The position numbers were made by a program, and so were the translations under genes. From positions 671,501 through 735,500 of the forward strand of contig FSRD01000001.1 of the NCBI GenBank assembly GCA_900129675.1: 64,000 bases of DNA, written 5' to 3'. This document shows positions 10,669 to 18,620 of this stretch, piece after piece. The notes under the pieces are model-generated. The model saw only the letters and a list, made by a program, of their open reading frames with translations. It was not told the DNA's origin and searched no databases. The DNA is from Bradyrhizobium erythrophlei. GTDB taxonomy: Bacteria > Pseudomonadota > Alphaproteobacteria > Rhizobiales > Xanthobacteraceae. Within the stretch, counting starts at the first letter, position 1, and every line of letters starts with the position of its first letter.

Positions 10669-11568
10669 GTGGAGCTCCGCCACCTGCGTTACTTCACCAC
10701 GGTCGCCGCGGAAGGCTCATTCAGTCGCGCCGCGGAAAAGCTCCACATTGCACAGCCACCACTAAGCCGTCAGGTACAGCAGCTTGAGGACGAACTCGGG
10801 GTACGGCTGCTCGACCGGGGTCGGCCACTCACGCTGACAGAACCAGGCCGATATCTGTTCGAACAGGGACGCCAGATATTGCAGCGCATTGACGAAATGC
10901 GTGCGATGACCAAGCGAATCGCCAAGGGCATGGTGCTGCAATTCAACATCGGCTTCGTCGCTTCTACCCTGTACGACGCGCTGCCGGAGTTGATCCGCCG
11001 TTTCCGCATCATCGCGCCCGGCGCAGAAATAAATCTCCTGGAGATGACTACACTGGAACAGGTCGCGGCGCTGAAGGATGGCCGCATCGACGTAGGTTTC
11101 GGTCGCCTCCGCTTCGACGACGAGGCGATCGTCCGCCGCGTTATCCGCGAAGAGCGTCTCTGCATCGTGGTGCCCCGGGGGCACAAGCTGGCCGCCAGGA
11201 AAGGAAAACTCCGGTTGCGTGCAGCCGCGGACGAGCAATTGATCGTTTACCCCAAGTCCCCGCGGCCGAGCTACGCAGATCAAGTCCTTTCGTTCTACCG
11301 GGATGCAGGCATCGAGCCGATAGTCGGTTCGGAGGCGAAGGAGTTGCAGACCGCGCTCGGACTGGTCGCCTCAGGCGGCGGCGTCTGCATCGTACCTGCC
11401 TCGGTCAAACGCCTGGGTCGCGATGACGTGCGTTTCATCGACCTCGACGAGCCAAAGATGACCTCACCGATCATTATGAGCCACCGCAAAAACGACACGT
11501 CCACGCTGCTACAGCGGCTGATCAAGCTGGTACGAGAGTTCGACGAATGGGATGCGTCCGTCGGTTAG
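10669..11568 (+). CDS. catR: LysR-type regulator of the cat-ben operon (CatR/BenM-like)
   Basis: This is a LysR-family activator, expected to respond to cis,cis-muconate (and possibly benzoate) and to switch on the divergent operon. From the GTG at 10669 the 299-residue product reads MELRHLRYFTTVAAEGSF, the standard start of CatR, BenM and CatM. The winged helix-turn-helix has AAEKLHIAQPPLSRQVQQLE, and an inducer-binding domain follows. A GGAGG site lies nine bases before the GTG. An ATG at 10600 would add 23 residues, but that reading crosses the operator and lacks a family match. Confidence 0.88.
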   Translation: MELRHLRYFTTVAAEGSFSRAAEKLHIAQPPLSRQVQQLEDELGVRLLDRGRPLTLTEPGRYLFEQGRQILQRIDEMRAMTKRIAKGMVLQFNIGFVASTLYDALPELIRRFRIIAPGAEINLLEMTTLEQVAALKDGRIDVGFGRLRFDDEAIVRRVIREERLCIVVPRGHKLAARKGKLRLRAAADEQLIVYPKSPRPSYADQVLSFYRDAGIEPIVGSEAKELQTALGLVASGGGVCIVPASVKRLGRDDVRFIDLDEPKMTSPIIMSHRKNDTSTLLQRLIKLVREFDEWDASVG

Positions 11569-11700
11569 TCTGCAGCCTTAGCCCCAGGAGGTGACCGGCT
11601 GGTAATGGGCCAACCATCTGAATAGGCCGTTGGCTTGACCCCCAATCGGCGCCCAAGAGTAGGAAATCGGAGAAGATCGTGGATTCCGCTCGACACCCTA

Positions 11701-12123
11701 TCAGCTGGTCACGGTCCAGGGATCGATTATCGTCAGACCGGCAGCATTGAACGCACTCGTGTCGCGCGATGCCACGGCGAACCCGTGCGCGGCGGCGATC
11801 GCGGCGATGTAGCCATCGGGCGTGGGGAAGCCTTTTCCGGCCGCGCGCGCCTTGACGGCGAGATCGGCATACCGCCGCGCCGCGGCGGTATCGAAGGGCA
11901 GGATGCGGGCCGAGAACAGGTCCAGCACGCCGTCGAGCGCAGCCGCCAGCCTGTCCTTGCGCTTGCCGCGCGGCAGCACGCCGATGCCGAACAACAGTTC
12001 GGCGATGGTGACGCTGGAGAGAAACACCGTCTCGGCCGCCTGGGCGTCGAGCCAGTCACGGACCGATGGATGCGGGTCGGGCTTCATCGCCTCGGAGACC
12101 ACATTGGTATCGAGCAGGATCAT
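11701..12123 (-). CDS. PIN-domain toxin, FitB/VapC type
   Basis: PIN-domain toxins are Mg-dependent ribonucleases held silent by their antitoxin. The 140-residue product begins MILLDTNVVSEAMK with the first catalytic Asp, has an acidic SVTIAELLFGIG block, and TPDGYIAAIAAAHGFAVASRD with later acidic residues. These patterns resemble FitB more than mycobacterial VapC. The start ATGA overlaps the antitoxin stop by four bases. Confidence 0.87.
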   Translation of the reverse strand: MILLDTNVVSEAMKPDPHPSVRDWLDAQAAETVFLSSVTIAELLFGIGVLPRGKRKDRLAAALDGVLDLFSARILPFDTAAARRYADLAVKARAAGKGFPTPDGYIAAIAAAHGFAVASRDTSAFNAAGLTIIDPWTVTS

Positions 12124-12374
12124 TCGAAGTGCATCGGCTCGGCGGGACGCGCGTCGCGGCCATGTTCAAGTGCCTCGATATCGGCATTGGTGAGGCCAAT
12201 CTTCCGGCTCATCTCCGAAAGGGCGGTGCCGAGCCGCAGCCGGCCCTCGGGACGCACGGCGGCCTCCAGAATGGCGCGCATTTCCGCTTCCGCGCTGCGA
12301 TTGTGCTGCGCCGCACGGACTTTCAGGGCGCGGTGCGCCTCCTCGGAGAGGTTGCGGATGGTCACGGCGGCCAT
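12120..12374 (-). CDS. Antitoxin, FitA-like ribbon-helix-helix protein
   Basis: The 84-residue product has an Arc/MetJ ribbon-helix-helix start, MAAVTIRNLSEEAHRALKVRAAQHNRSAEAEMRAIL, used for operator binding. A C-terminal tail (HGRDARPAEPMHFE) would wrap the toxin. It is the first gene of the pair, overlaps the toxin gene, and has a FitAB-type operator 29-56 bases upstream. Confidence 0.87.
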   Translation of the reverse strand: MAAVTIRNLSEEAHRALKVRAAQHNRSAEAEMRAILEAAVRPEGRLRLGTALSEMSRKIGLTNADIEALEHGRDARPAEPMHFE

Positions 12375-12402
12375 GATGGCGTCCTCCGGAGACTGATTGC
12401 GA

Positions 12403-12430
12403 TGATATCAAATTAGAATGCTTGATAGCA
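12403..12430. promoter_or_regulatory. FitAB-type operator upstream of the antitoxin gene
   Basis: TGATATCA (12403-12410), twelve bases, then TGATAGCA (12423-12430). From memory, the gonococcal FitAB operator is TGCTATCA-N12-TGATAGCA; here the right half is exact, the left half has one change and the spacing is equal. It sits where an autoregulatory site would be expected. Confidence 0.55.
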
Positions 12431-12611
12431 TTTTTCAAGAGCACTCACGCGCCGCCGAACCTCCAGACCGGGATGCTGAGCTTCTTCACCTGACCATCGG
12501 TATAGCAGAGAGATGGTCTGCATCTCTCCAAACCGCCCGCCGCCCGAACCAAGGCCGGGAAAGCCTCAAGGATTCTAGCGCGGCTGCCCAGACGGCTCCG
12601 CAGCCCCCTAG

Positions 12612-14064
12612 GAGCGTGTCCGAATAGTCGCTGTTCAATTCTGAGCGAGTCTGATTCAACCGTGGGCGATGAGCAAGTATTTTCGCCCCTGGAATATCGA
12701 TCAGACGCTGCTTCTGCCGCCGAATGTGCAGGACTTCGTGCCGAAAGGCCATGTCTCGCGGTTTATCGTTGAACTGGTGCGGGAGAGCCTCGATCTCAAG
12801 GAGATCACGGGCAGCTATGTGAGCGGGCTCGGGCAGCCGCCGTTCGACCCGCGCATGATGGTGGCGCTTGTGCTGCACGGCTATGCGAGTGGGCTGTATT
12901 CATCGCGGCGGATCGCGAAGGCCTGCCGCGAACGGAATGATTTTGTAATGATTGTCGCGCTCGATCCGCCGGATTTTCGCACGATCAGCGACTTCCGCAA
13001 GCGGCATTTGAAGGCGCTCGGCGCACTGTTCCTGCAGGTTCTGAAGTTGTGCGAGACGGCAGGGCTGGTCAAACTCGGCCATGTCGCGCTGGATGGCACG
13101 AAGATCAAAGCGAACGCGTCGAAACATAAAGCGATGAGTTATGAGCGCATGAAGAAACGCGAGGCGGAATTGAAAGCCGAGGTCGCTCGCATGCTGGCGG
13201 CCGCTGAGGCGGCGGATGCTCAGGAGGACGAGACTTTCGGCAAAGACAAACGCGGCGACGAGCTGCCGGATTGGGCTGGCGACAAGGAGAAGCGGCTGGC
13301 GAAGATCCAGCAGGCGATGGCGGCGCTGGAGGCCGACGCCAGGCTGGCCGCGGAGGAAGAGCGTCGCATCGAGGCCGAAAAGGAACAGCAGCGCCAAGCC
13401 GAAGGCCGCAAGAAGCCGGGCAAACCGGCGGCGCCGGCGTCGGACCAGCCTGATCCCAAGTCGCAACGCAACTTCACCGATCCGGAAAGCCGCATCATGA
13501 AGTCGAAGGATGGCTTCGTTCAGGCCTATAATGCACAGGCCGCCGTCGACGCAGGCGCACAGATCATTGTCGCGCACGAACTGACGCAGTGCGGCAACGA
13601 TCAGGGCCAGCTGGTGCCCCTGATCGAGGCCATCGAGAACAATCTCGGCCGCAAGCCGGAGCAGGCCTCAGCGGACTCCGGCTACTGCAGCGAATCCAAT
13701 CTCGAAGCGCTCGAAGCACATCGCGTTGACGGCTATGTCGCGCCTGGACGCGCCAAGCACCCGACAGCCGCGAACGGAAAAATCGGCGGACCGCTGACCC
13801 AACGGATGCGAAAGAAGATCGACGACGGCGGCTTCGAAACACCCTACCGATTGAGAAAGCAAGTGGTCGAACCGGTCTTCGGACAGATCAAACAGGCGCG
13901 CGGCTTCCGCCAGTTCCTGTTGCGAGGCCTAGAGAAAGTGCGCGCCGAGTGGGCCATGATCTGCACGGCCCACAACCTCCTCAAGCTGTTCACCCTCGCA
14001 AAGGCCGCCTGAGCCGACTATCCTGCAATAAATGCCCGGTCGCGACCGCTATCTGGACGGGCTC
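12612..14064. mobile_element. IS1182-family insertion sequence with CTAG target duplication
   Basis: The left end GAGCGTGTCC (from 12612) pairs with the inverted right end GAGCCCGTCC (ending at 14064), and the similarity continues to about 18 bases. CTAG stands directly outside both ends (12608-12611 and 14065-14068), a 4-bp palindromic duplication as expected for this family. The element is 1453 bases long with one intact transposase gene, which points to a fairly recent insertion. Confidence 0.88.
12669..14012 (+). CDS. IS1182-family transposase
   Basis: This is the DDE transposase of the surrounding element. The 447-residue product opens MSKYFRPWNIDQTLLLPPNVQDF. It has the DUF772-type N-terminal domain (FDPRMMVALVLHGYASGLYSSRRI), an ALDGTKIKANAS block with a catalytic Asp, a lysine- and alanine-rich linker with coiled-coil character (about residues 155-260), and a C-terminal VEPVFGQIKQARGFRQFLLRG. 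The frame is intact. Confidence 0.94.
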   Translation: MSKYFRPWNIDQTLLLPPNVQDFVPKGHVSRFIVELVRESLDLKEITGSYVSGLGQPPFDPRMMVALVLHGYASGLYSSRRIAKACRERNDFVMIVALDPPDFRTISDFRKRHLKALGALFLQVLKLCETAGLVKLGHVALDGTKIKANASKHKAMSYERMKKREAELKAEVARMLAAAEAADAQEDETFGKDKRGDELPDWAGDKEKRLAKIQQAMAALEADARLAAEEERRIEAEKEQQRQAEGRKKPGKPAAPASDQPDPKSQRNFTDPESRIMKSKDGFVQAYNAQAAVDAGAQIIVAHELTQCGNDQGQLVPLIEAIENNLGRKPEQASADSGYCSESNLEALEAHRVDGYVAPGRAKHPTAANGKIGGPLTQRMRKKIDDGGFETPYRLRKQVVEPVFGQIKQARGFRQFLLRGLEKVRAEWAMICTAHNLLKLFTLAKAA

Positions 14065-14068
14065 CTAG

Positions 14069-14245
14069 CTCCGGATAATACGAATTTTTTCCATCACCCC
14101 ACACCGTAAATCGCATTCGAAAGCAAGGACGCCCGTCGCCAAGATCGCCAAACTGATGAAACGAACCGAGGCATCCCTTCGGCAGAAAGCCCTGACCCTC
14201 AAGATCTCCTTGGGCCACAGACGGTAAGAGAATAGACCCCGTCAT
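14069..14245 (-). pseudogene. Small hypothetical ORF cut by the IS1182 element
   Basis: From the ATG at 14245 the frame runs to the IS boundary (MTGSILLPSVAQGD onward, about 59 codons). If the element and one CTAG copy are removed, the frame continues from 12607 to a stop at 12486, giving 100 codons. The product resembles nothing I recognise. Its ATG overlaps the stop of the upstream HTH fragment. The restored frame is real, but that does not prove that it was a gene. Confidence 0.35.
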
Positions 14246-14490
14246 GAGTGCCCCGCTCGTTGCGAGGCACGGCCATTGCAGTGGTCGAAACAGCGCGACT
14301 TGAAGTCCGGATCCGGATTCAGAAGCTTTTCAGGTGGCGTGCCGAATGCGGCGGCATACCGCTTCGCGTTCGCCTTGAGGATGGGACGCGCGCCGTTCTC
14401 ATGCGACCTGTACCAGCTGCCCCGCCAGCCGTAGAGCCGAGCGCAAGCCTTTCGACTTTCGTTGGCCGGGCGCTTATGCTGCGCGGGCAA
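14242..14490 (-). CDS. XRE-type helix-turn-helix fragment
   Basis: The 82-residue product contains ARLYGWRGSWYRSHENGARP followed by AKRYAAAFGTPPEKLL. This is the second half of the XRE helix-turn-helix pattern of phage-repressor-like proteins ('GWS-STYKSHENG...AKRYAKAFG'). The first helix of the motif is poorly matched and no C-terminal domain follows, so it is probably a remnant or a very small regulator. It directly precedes the ORF cut by the IS1182 element. Confidence 0.4.
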   Translation of the reverse strand: MPAQHKRPANESRKACARLYGWRGSWYRSHENGARPILKANAKRYAAAFGTPPEKLLNPDPDFKSRCFDHCNGRASQRAGHS

Positions 14491-14775
14491 TCACCCGCAG
14501 CTAGACGAGACAGCATAGGCCAGAACTACCGCTTTTTCTCCGAGGGTACGCGCAGCGGACGGTCTCGGCACGGGGGCAATCCGTGTCGGTCCAAGGCCTA
14601 TTCTAAGGCCGGCGGCAGCCTCGCCGCCATCGCCGTCGTGCTTAACCGGCTGATCGCCGAGGAGCGGCTCACAGAAACCTCGGGGCCTCGGCGCCACGAA
14701 CTGATGAATTTTTTCGCTCACTCTCTGACGAGGCGGCACTTTGATTGGTCATCTCCGACGTCATCAATTATTCCA

Positions 14776-15444
14776 TCACGCCGATAGCTTGCGAACATCT
14801 ATCATGCGCGACGTTGCCAGCACCGTGATCTCAAAATGATCTGTCTGCACGATGTCTGTGATGTTGCGCGGCCGATGCGCAACGACGTTACTGCCCGTCC
14901 GCCGTCGCAGGCTATCGTATAGCAGTCCCGCTCCACCTGACGCGCGAACCTCCTCGCCAAGCTTCTGCGAGGCATCATAGCGGTCGCTCGCATAAACGTC
15001 CGGGTGCATGGCCTGCTGGCCTCGGATGTCGAGATAGTCGCCCGACAAGGTTGCGGCGTAGGCCCTGTAGGTCCGGGTCATCGTGGCGACGCCTCGGGCG
15101 ACCGTCTCGCGGCGCAGATGGTGACCGACCTCGGCAGCTGCAGTCCTGATATCGTCGGCCGCGTACCACGCACCAAGCTCGGGGCCGTTGAATCGCATCC
15201 CGCCGGGAGCGACGTGGAGAAAGGCCGCCATAACGATGCTGGCATTGGGCACCCCATGGACCCATTCACTCCGCGGCAGCCGATCGATGCGATCGGCCAC
15301 GAGCCGATCATTGGTCCAACCGACCAGATCCATCACCGCTGCAAGATCGGCCGCCGTCGCGACCGTATCGAACAGCCCGATGGGAGGAAATTGCGACGGA
15401 ATCAGGCGATGGGCGGGCTGCGGCGAGGTCGCGAAAGCAGTCAC
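14776..15444 (-). CDS. RES-domain toxin
   Basis: RES-domain toxins act on NAD+ and are neutralised by an Xre/MbcA/ParS partner. The 222-residue product carries the RES landmarks: an Arg near the N-terminus (AHRLIPS), a central GPELGAWYAADDIRTAAAEVGHH region, and a late LLYDSLR segment with the conserved Ser. Its start overlaps the antitoxin stop by four bases, giving the usual antitoxin-toxin order. Confidence 0.85.
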   Translation of the reverse strand: MTAFATSPQPAHRLIPSQFPPIGLFDTVATAADLAAVMDLVGWTNDRLVADRIDRLPRSEWVHGVPNASIVMAAFLHVAPGGMRFNGPELGAWYAADDIRTAAAEVGHHLRRETVARGVATMTRTYRAYAATLSGDYLDIRGQQAMHPDVYASDRYDASQKLGEEVRASGGAGLLYDSLRRRTGSNVVAHRPRNITDIVQTDHFEITVLATSRMIDVRKLSA

Positions 15445-15968
15445 CGGAACACGATTTCCGTGTCGTCGTAGGGTGCGAACGCCTCGTCAATCGTGTTCGG
15501 CTGCAAGTAGAGTCCGCCACGCGCGCCGTCGAGGAAACGGCGCACCGTGAGCAGCCCATCCTGGGATCCGCTGGTAACGAGGTCGAGCGGCGGTCGCCCG
15601 CCGAAGACGACTGCGTTGTGCGCGGTCCGCAACCACTCAACGCCGAGCCGCTCCGTCGGAAAGAGGATGCCGAGAGCCTGATGGATGCCGAGCACCACAG
15701 AGATGCGCGAGAGAACATCCACGTCGAGGGTGAAGGCACCATGCTCGCGCGCCTGCTTGCACCAATTGTGATAAGTGGATCGCGAGGGATATCCGAGGAC
15801 CAGAAGCCGTTGCTCTTCGGTTAATCCCCACAGATCCGCGATGGCGAGGAAGGTCCGCAACCCTGGCGGACTGAGCCGCCTTCGATTGGCCGGCGCAAAG
15901 CGCGAGATATCAAGCCGCTGCGGGCCCTTTCCGGTCTCAGCTGGACGAGACTTTAGGTCGGCTAACAT
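15441..15968 (-). CDS. Xre/MbcA/ParS-family antitoxin
   Basis: The 175-residue product has a helix-turn-helix-like region (ADLWGLTEEQRLLVLGYPSRSTYHNW). A C-terminal toxin-binding domain of the DUF2384 type follows (LSRISVVLGIHQALGILFP... EWLRTAHNAVVFGGRPPLDLV). It precedes and overlaps the RES toxin gene. A repeated sequence just upstream of its start is a likely autoregulatory operator. Confidence 0.87.
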   Translation of the reverse strand: MLADLKSRPAETGKGPQRLDISRFAPANRRRLSPPGLRTFLAIADLWGLTEEQRLLVLGYPSRSTYHNWCKQAREHGAFTLDVDVLSRISVVLGIHQALGILFPTERLGVEWLRTAHNAVVFGGRPPLDLVTSGSQDGLLTVRRFLDGARGGLYLQPNTIDEAFAPYDDTEIVFR

Positions 15969-15981
15969 GGTTTGCTCGTTT

Positions 15982-16014
15982 CAGATATGGACATAATCCA
16001 GATCTGGACAAAAT
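15982..16014. promoter_or_regulatory. Direct-repeat operator upstream of the Xre-RES module
   Basis: CAGATATGGACATAAT (15982-15997) is followed by CAGATCTGGACAAAAT (15999-16014), two copies at a 17-base period. The second copy overlaps a perfect 10-bp palindrome, CCAGATCTGG. It starts 14 bases upstream of the antitoxin ATG, so it probably overlaps the promoter. Confidence 0.5.
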
Positions 16015-16055
16015 GCAACCCAAATTCGCAGCATTTTCCTCGATCCTAGCGGCGT

Positions 16056-16337
16056 GTGGTGGAGGAAATGCCCAGAAGCGGGTCGGTCCTTTCTGCGACG
16101 AAGGGCTGCAATCGCCTTCCTACGCGACCGCCTTGTCTCCGATATGAAGCCAAAATCCCACTGGCTATTCGACAGGCGTTGCACGACAGACTCATGGAGA
16201 TGCGCAACAAGATCATGGCGCACTCGGACAGCGAAATGATGCGGATGACGACGCAGGCATTCGACGTTCCCTTGCGAGAAGGCGATCCGCGGCAATCCGT
16301 ACAAGCGAAGCCACCTGATGGCATTGTGGCCCGCTAA
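16056..16337 (+). pseudogene. Fragment of an unidentified conserved protein
   Basis: The 93-residue frame contains LHDRLMEMRNKIMAHSDSEMMRM, which looks like real coding sequence: an RNKxxAHSD pattern as in HEPN-like or related proteins of unknown role. The N-terminal part does not look conserved, and no ribosome site is obvious. I read it as a remnant in the 600-base interval between the Xre gene and the trypsin-fold gene. The rest of that interval shows no other supported gene. Confidence 0.3.
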
Positions 16338-16581
16338 GATCTCCGCCGCACATCCAGCATCCGTCTGGTGGCCGGGAGAGCGATGAATGGCGCCACGCTA
16401 CCGGTATCCGCAAGAGCACAAAGCGCCGCGCCTGACACAGGAGTCCGCGCGAAGCTTAGCCGACGTAACCTTGGAGGCGACGGACGTCCGCTTGCTTGCC
16501 GTTCGCATCCGCTATTGAGACAGATAGAACGCGGGAATGAGGGATGATCGCGCGCTGCCCGTTTTGCCGGCCATGGAGCCA

Positions 16582-17325
16582 TTACCAAAGCCGCAACTGC
16601 CCGTCCGGCAAGATGAAATGCCCCCGGACGGTCGTGACTCGCTCGAAACCTTCGACGCTCACGGCTTCCGAGATCACACCCGCGAGCCGCCAGCCCCAGG
16701 CGCCGTCGATGAAGACCGGCTCAAGCATCGGACCGCCCGAGATGCCGCCGAGGTCGTAGCCCACCTGCGGCAGTCCGACGCCGCGCACATCGATCCAATC
16801 TTCGCGCGCGAACTGGCAGCAAAGCTGGTGCTCGGTATAGCTCGTCAGGCGCGGCATGGCGCTGTAAAGACCGAACACCATTTCATCCGGCCCGATCGCA
16901 CCGCGCTCGCAGCCAGGAAAGCCGCCGAAGAACACGGCCTCATCAGGGTTCGGCGGCGGCGGCCATGCGCCGTTAGTGCCCTGCACGATCTTTTTGCCCG
17001 TCGCTGCGATCTCCTCGGGCGTGACGCGGAAGGTTGCAATGTGGAGGCCGAGATTTCTGCCACTGGCGATAAGCCGGTCCTCAGGATTGATGCCAATATT
17101 GCCGATCTGGCAGCTGCGGATGCGCCGCAGGCGGCGATCCTCGACGAATTTCTCGAAGACATGCCTGGCTGTGACGGCGAAAGGTCCCCGTCCGCAATCG
17201 AGGAAGAACATCGAGCCCTGCCGAGGCAGAAGCGGCGTCTCCAGTACCTTCGACTGATAGCGCCACACGAACCAGGTGACGTGTTCTGAGCCGCTGTTGT
17301 TCATCCGCCGCCCGAACTCCCGCAT
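16582..17325 (-). CDS. Trypsin-fold protein with altered catalytic triad
   Basis: With the ATG at 17325 (AGGAAG ribosome site eight bases before it) the product has 247 residues. It shows a serine-protease-like core: GSMFFLD, a VTARHVF segment with a candidate catalytic His55, and GGISGGPML with candidate Ser196. At the place where the usual D(I/L)A strand brings the catalytic Asp, the sequence reads LHIATF, so His95 seems to replace it. No signal peptide is seen. Related genes are often named hypothetical. Protease activity is uncertain. The longer reading to 17403 overlaps the transposase remnant. Confidence 0.55.
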   Translation of the reverse strand: MREFGRRMNNSGSEHVTWFVWRYQSKVLETPLLPRQGSMFFLDCGRGPFAVTARHVFEKFVEDRRLRRIRSCQIGNIGINPEDRLIASGRNLGLHIATFRVTPEEIAATGKKIVQGTNGAWPPPPNPDEAVFFGGFPGCERGAIGPDEMVFGLYSAMPRLTSYTEHQLCCQFAREDWIDVRGVGLPQVGYDLGGISGGPMLEPVFIDGAWGWRLAGVISEAVSVEGFERVTTVRGHFILPDGQLRLW

Positions 17326-17354
17326 CTCGGGCGACTTCCTGTGCCTGTCGTAAA

Positions 17355-18307
17355 TTAAATCCGGGAGTATCGGTGGTGGAGTCCGCCCAAGATTGGGCGA
17401 CAACGAATGTGCCCGGCGCGATCGACCGCGCGCGAGACCGGTGCATCTTTCTCCAGGGATAGATGCGTGCGGGTCCCATTGTAATATTTCATGTAACAGA
17501 GCAGCAGGTGACGAAGGTGGCGCTCGCTGAATACAAGGACGTGGTCAAGGCATTCCCTGCGGATCGAACCGATCAGCGTGGCGACGTCGGTCGATCGCGG
17601 ATGCCTATCGATCGGAGTCTGCGAATAAGGATCTCCCCATAGGCCCCGTCCCGGTCACGAATGAGATAGCGGGGAGCCTGTTCCCACCCGCATGCTTCCG
17701 TGACCTGATTTGCGATCCATTCTGCGGTTGGATGCGCTGTGACACCAAACCACAGAATATGTCGCCGGCCGTGCCCCATGATCAGCAATCCATAGAGCAG
17801 GCGAAACGAGATTGTCGGCACGACGAACATATCCATCGCAGCGATCCCGTCCGCGTGGTTGCGGAGGAATGTCCTCCAGCCCTGGGACGGCGGGTCTCGT
17901 CGCCTGACCATGTACTTGGCCACGCTGGTCTGTCCGATATCGATGCCGAGCTTGAGGAGTTCTCCATGGATTCGAGGCGCTCCCCACAGAGGATTGGCAA
18001 TGCTCATCTCGCGGATAAGCTTGCGTATCTCCAACGGAACTGTTGGCCTGCCACCCCGCGGTTTCGATTTCCATCGCCAATATAAACGGAAGCCAGCGCG
18101 ATGCCATTTGACCACGGTCTCCGGCTTGACAATCGCCAGCGCATCGCGAACGCCAGGGAGAAGCCGATAAAGGCAAACAAAAATCAATCGGTCGATGGCG
18201 CTGAAGGTTTGTCTCTTAGAAGCGGTTCGCCGCAGAACGTTTATCTGCTGCCGCAACGTCAGGATTTCCGCCTCGAGCGCTGCCCACGACCGAAACAGAT
18301 CTACCAC
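17355..18307 (-). pseudogene. rve-type transposase, frameshifted by an internal deletion
   Basis: The N-terminal 244 codons match the second transposase of this kind at 41550-42565 (WHRAGFRLYWRWKS, NPLWGAPRIHGELLKLGI, PPSQGWRTFLRNHA). After GIRDRPTSP the expected WQNGxxE segment, which carries the last catalytic Glu, is missing. The protein then resumes in another frame as LIGSIRRECLDHVLVF and continues to PILGGLHHRYSRI at 17355. The loss of a catalytic residue plus the frameshift make it inactive. Confidence 0.8.
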
Positions 18308-18373
18308 CGTCCAAACAATGATCCTGACAAGAGCATCGCCCGATTTTCGATCAACGGCTGGTCAGATTAAGTT

Positions 18374-18598
18374 TGCGACAGTGACAGGGGCTCAGGCTAT
18401 GGTGGCGGAAGCACCGCCAATGGTAATGCTTCGGTAGGATCAAATGATGTCACCGCGCGAGCCTTCGGCTTTGCCGCTGGCGCAGACTATCACCTCTCGC
18501 GCGACGCCGTCGTGGGCTTTGCACTTGTCGGCGCCGGGACCAAATGGGATCTCGCCAACGCGCTCGGCGCATGTGGAGCGGGCGCGGGCCTAATCTAA
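18374..18598 (+). pseudogene. Autotransporter beta-barrel domain remnant
   Basis: Read in frame from 18374, the sequence gives GSNDVTARAFGFAAGADYHL followed by SRDAVVGFALVGAGTKWDLANALG. This is the start of the C-terminal barrel of autotransporter adhesins. It begins at the edge of the rve transposase remnant and ends in a stop after 74 codons, so it lacks both passenger and most of the barrel. Confidence 0.65.
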
Positions 18599-18620
18599 AA
18601 GGTCACCTTGTTAGGGACTC

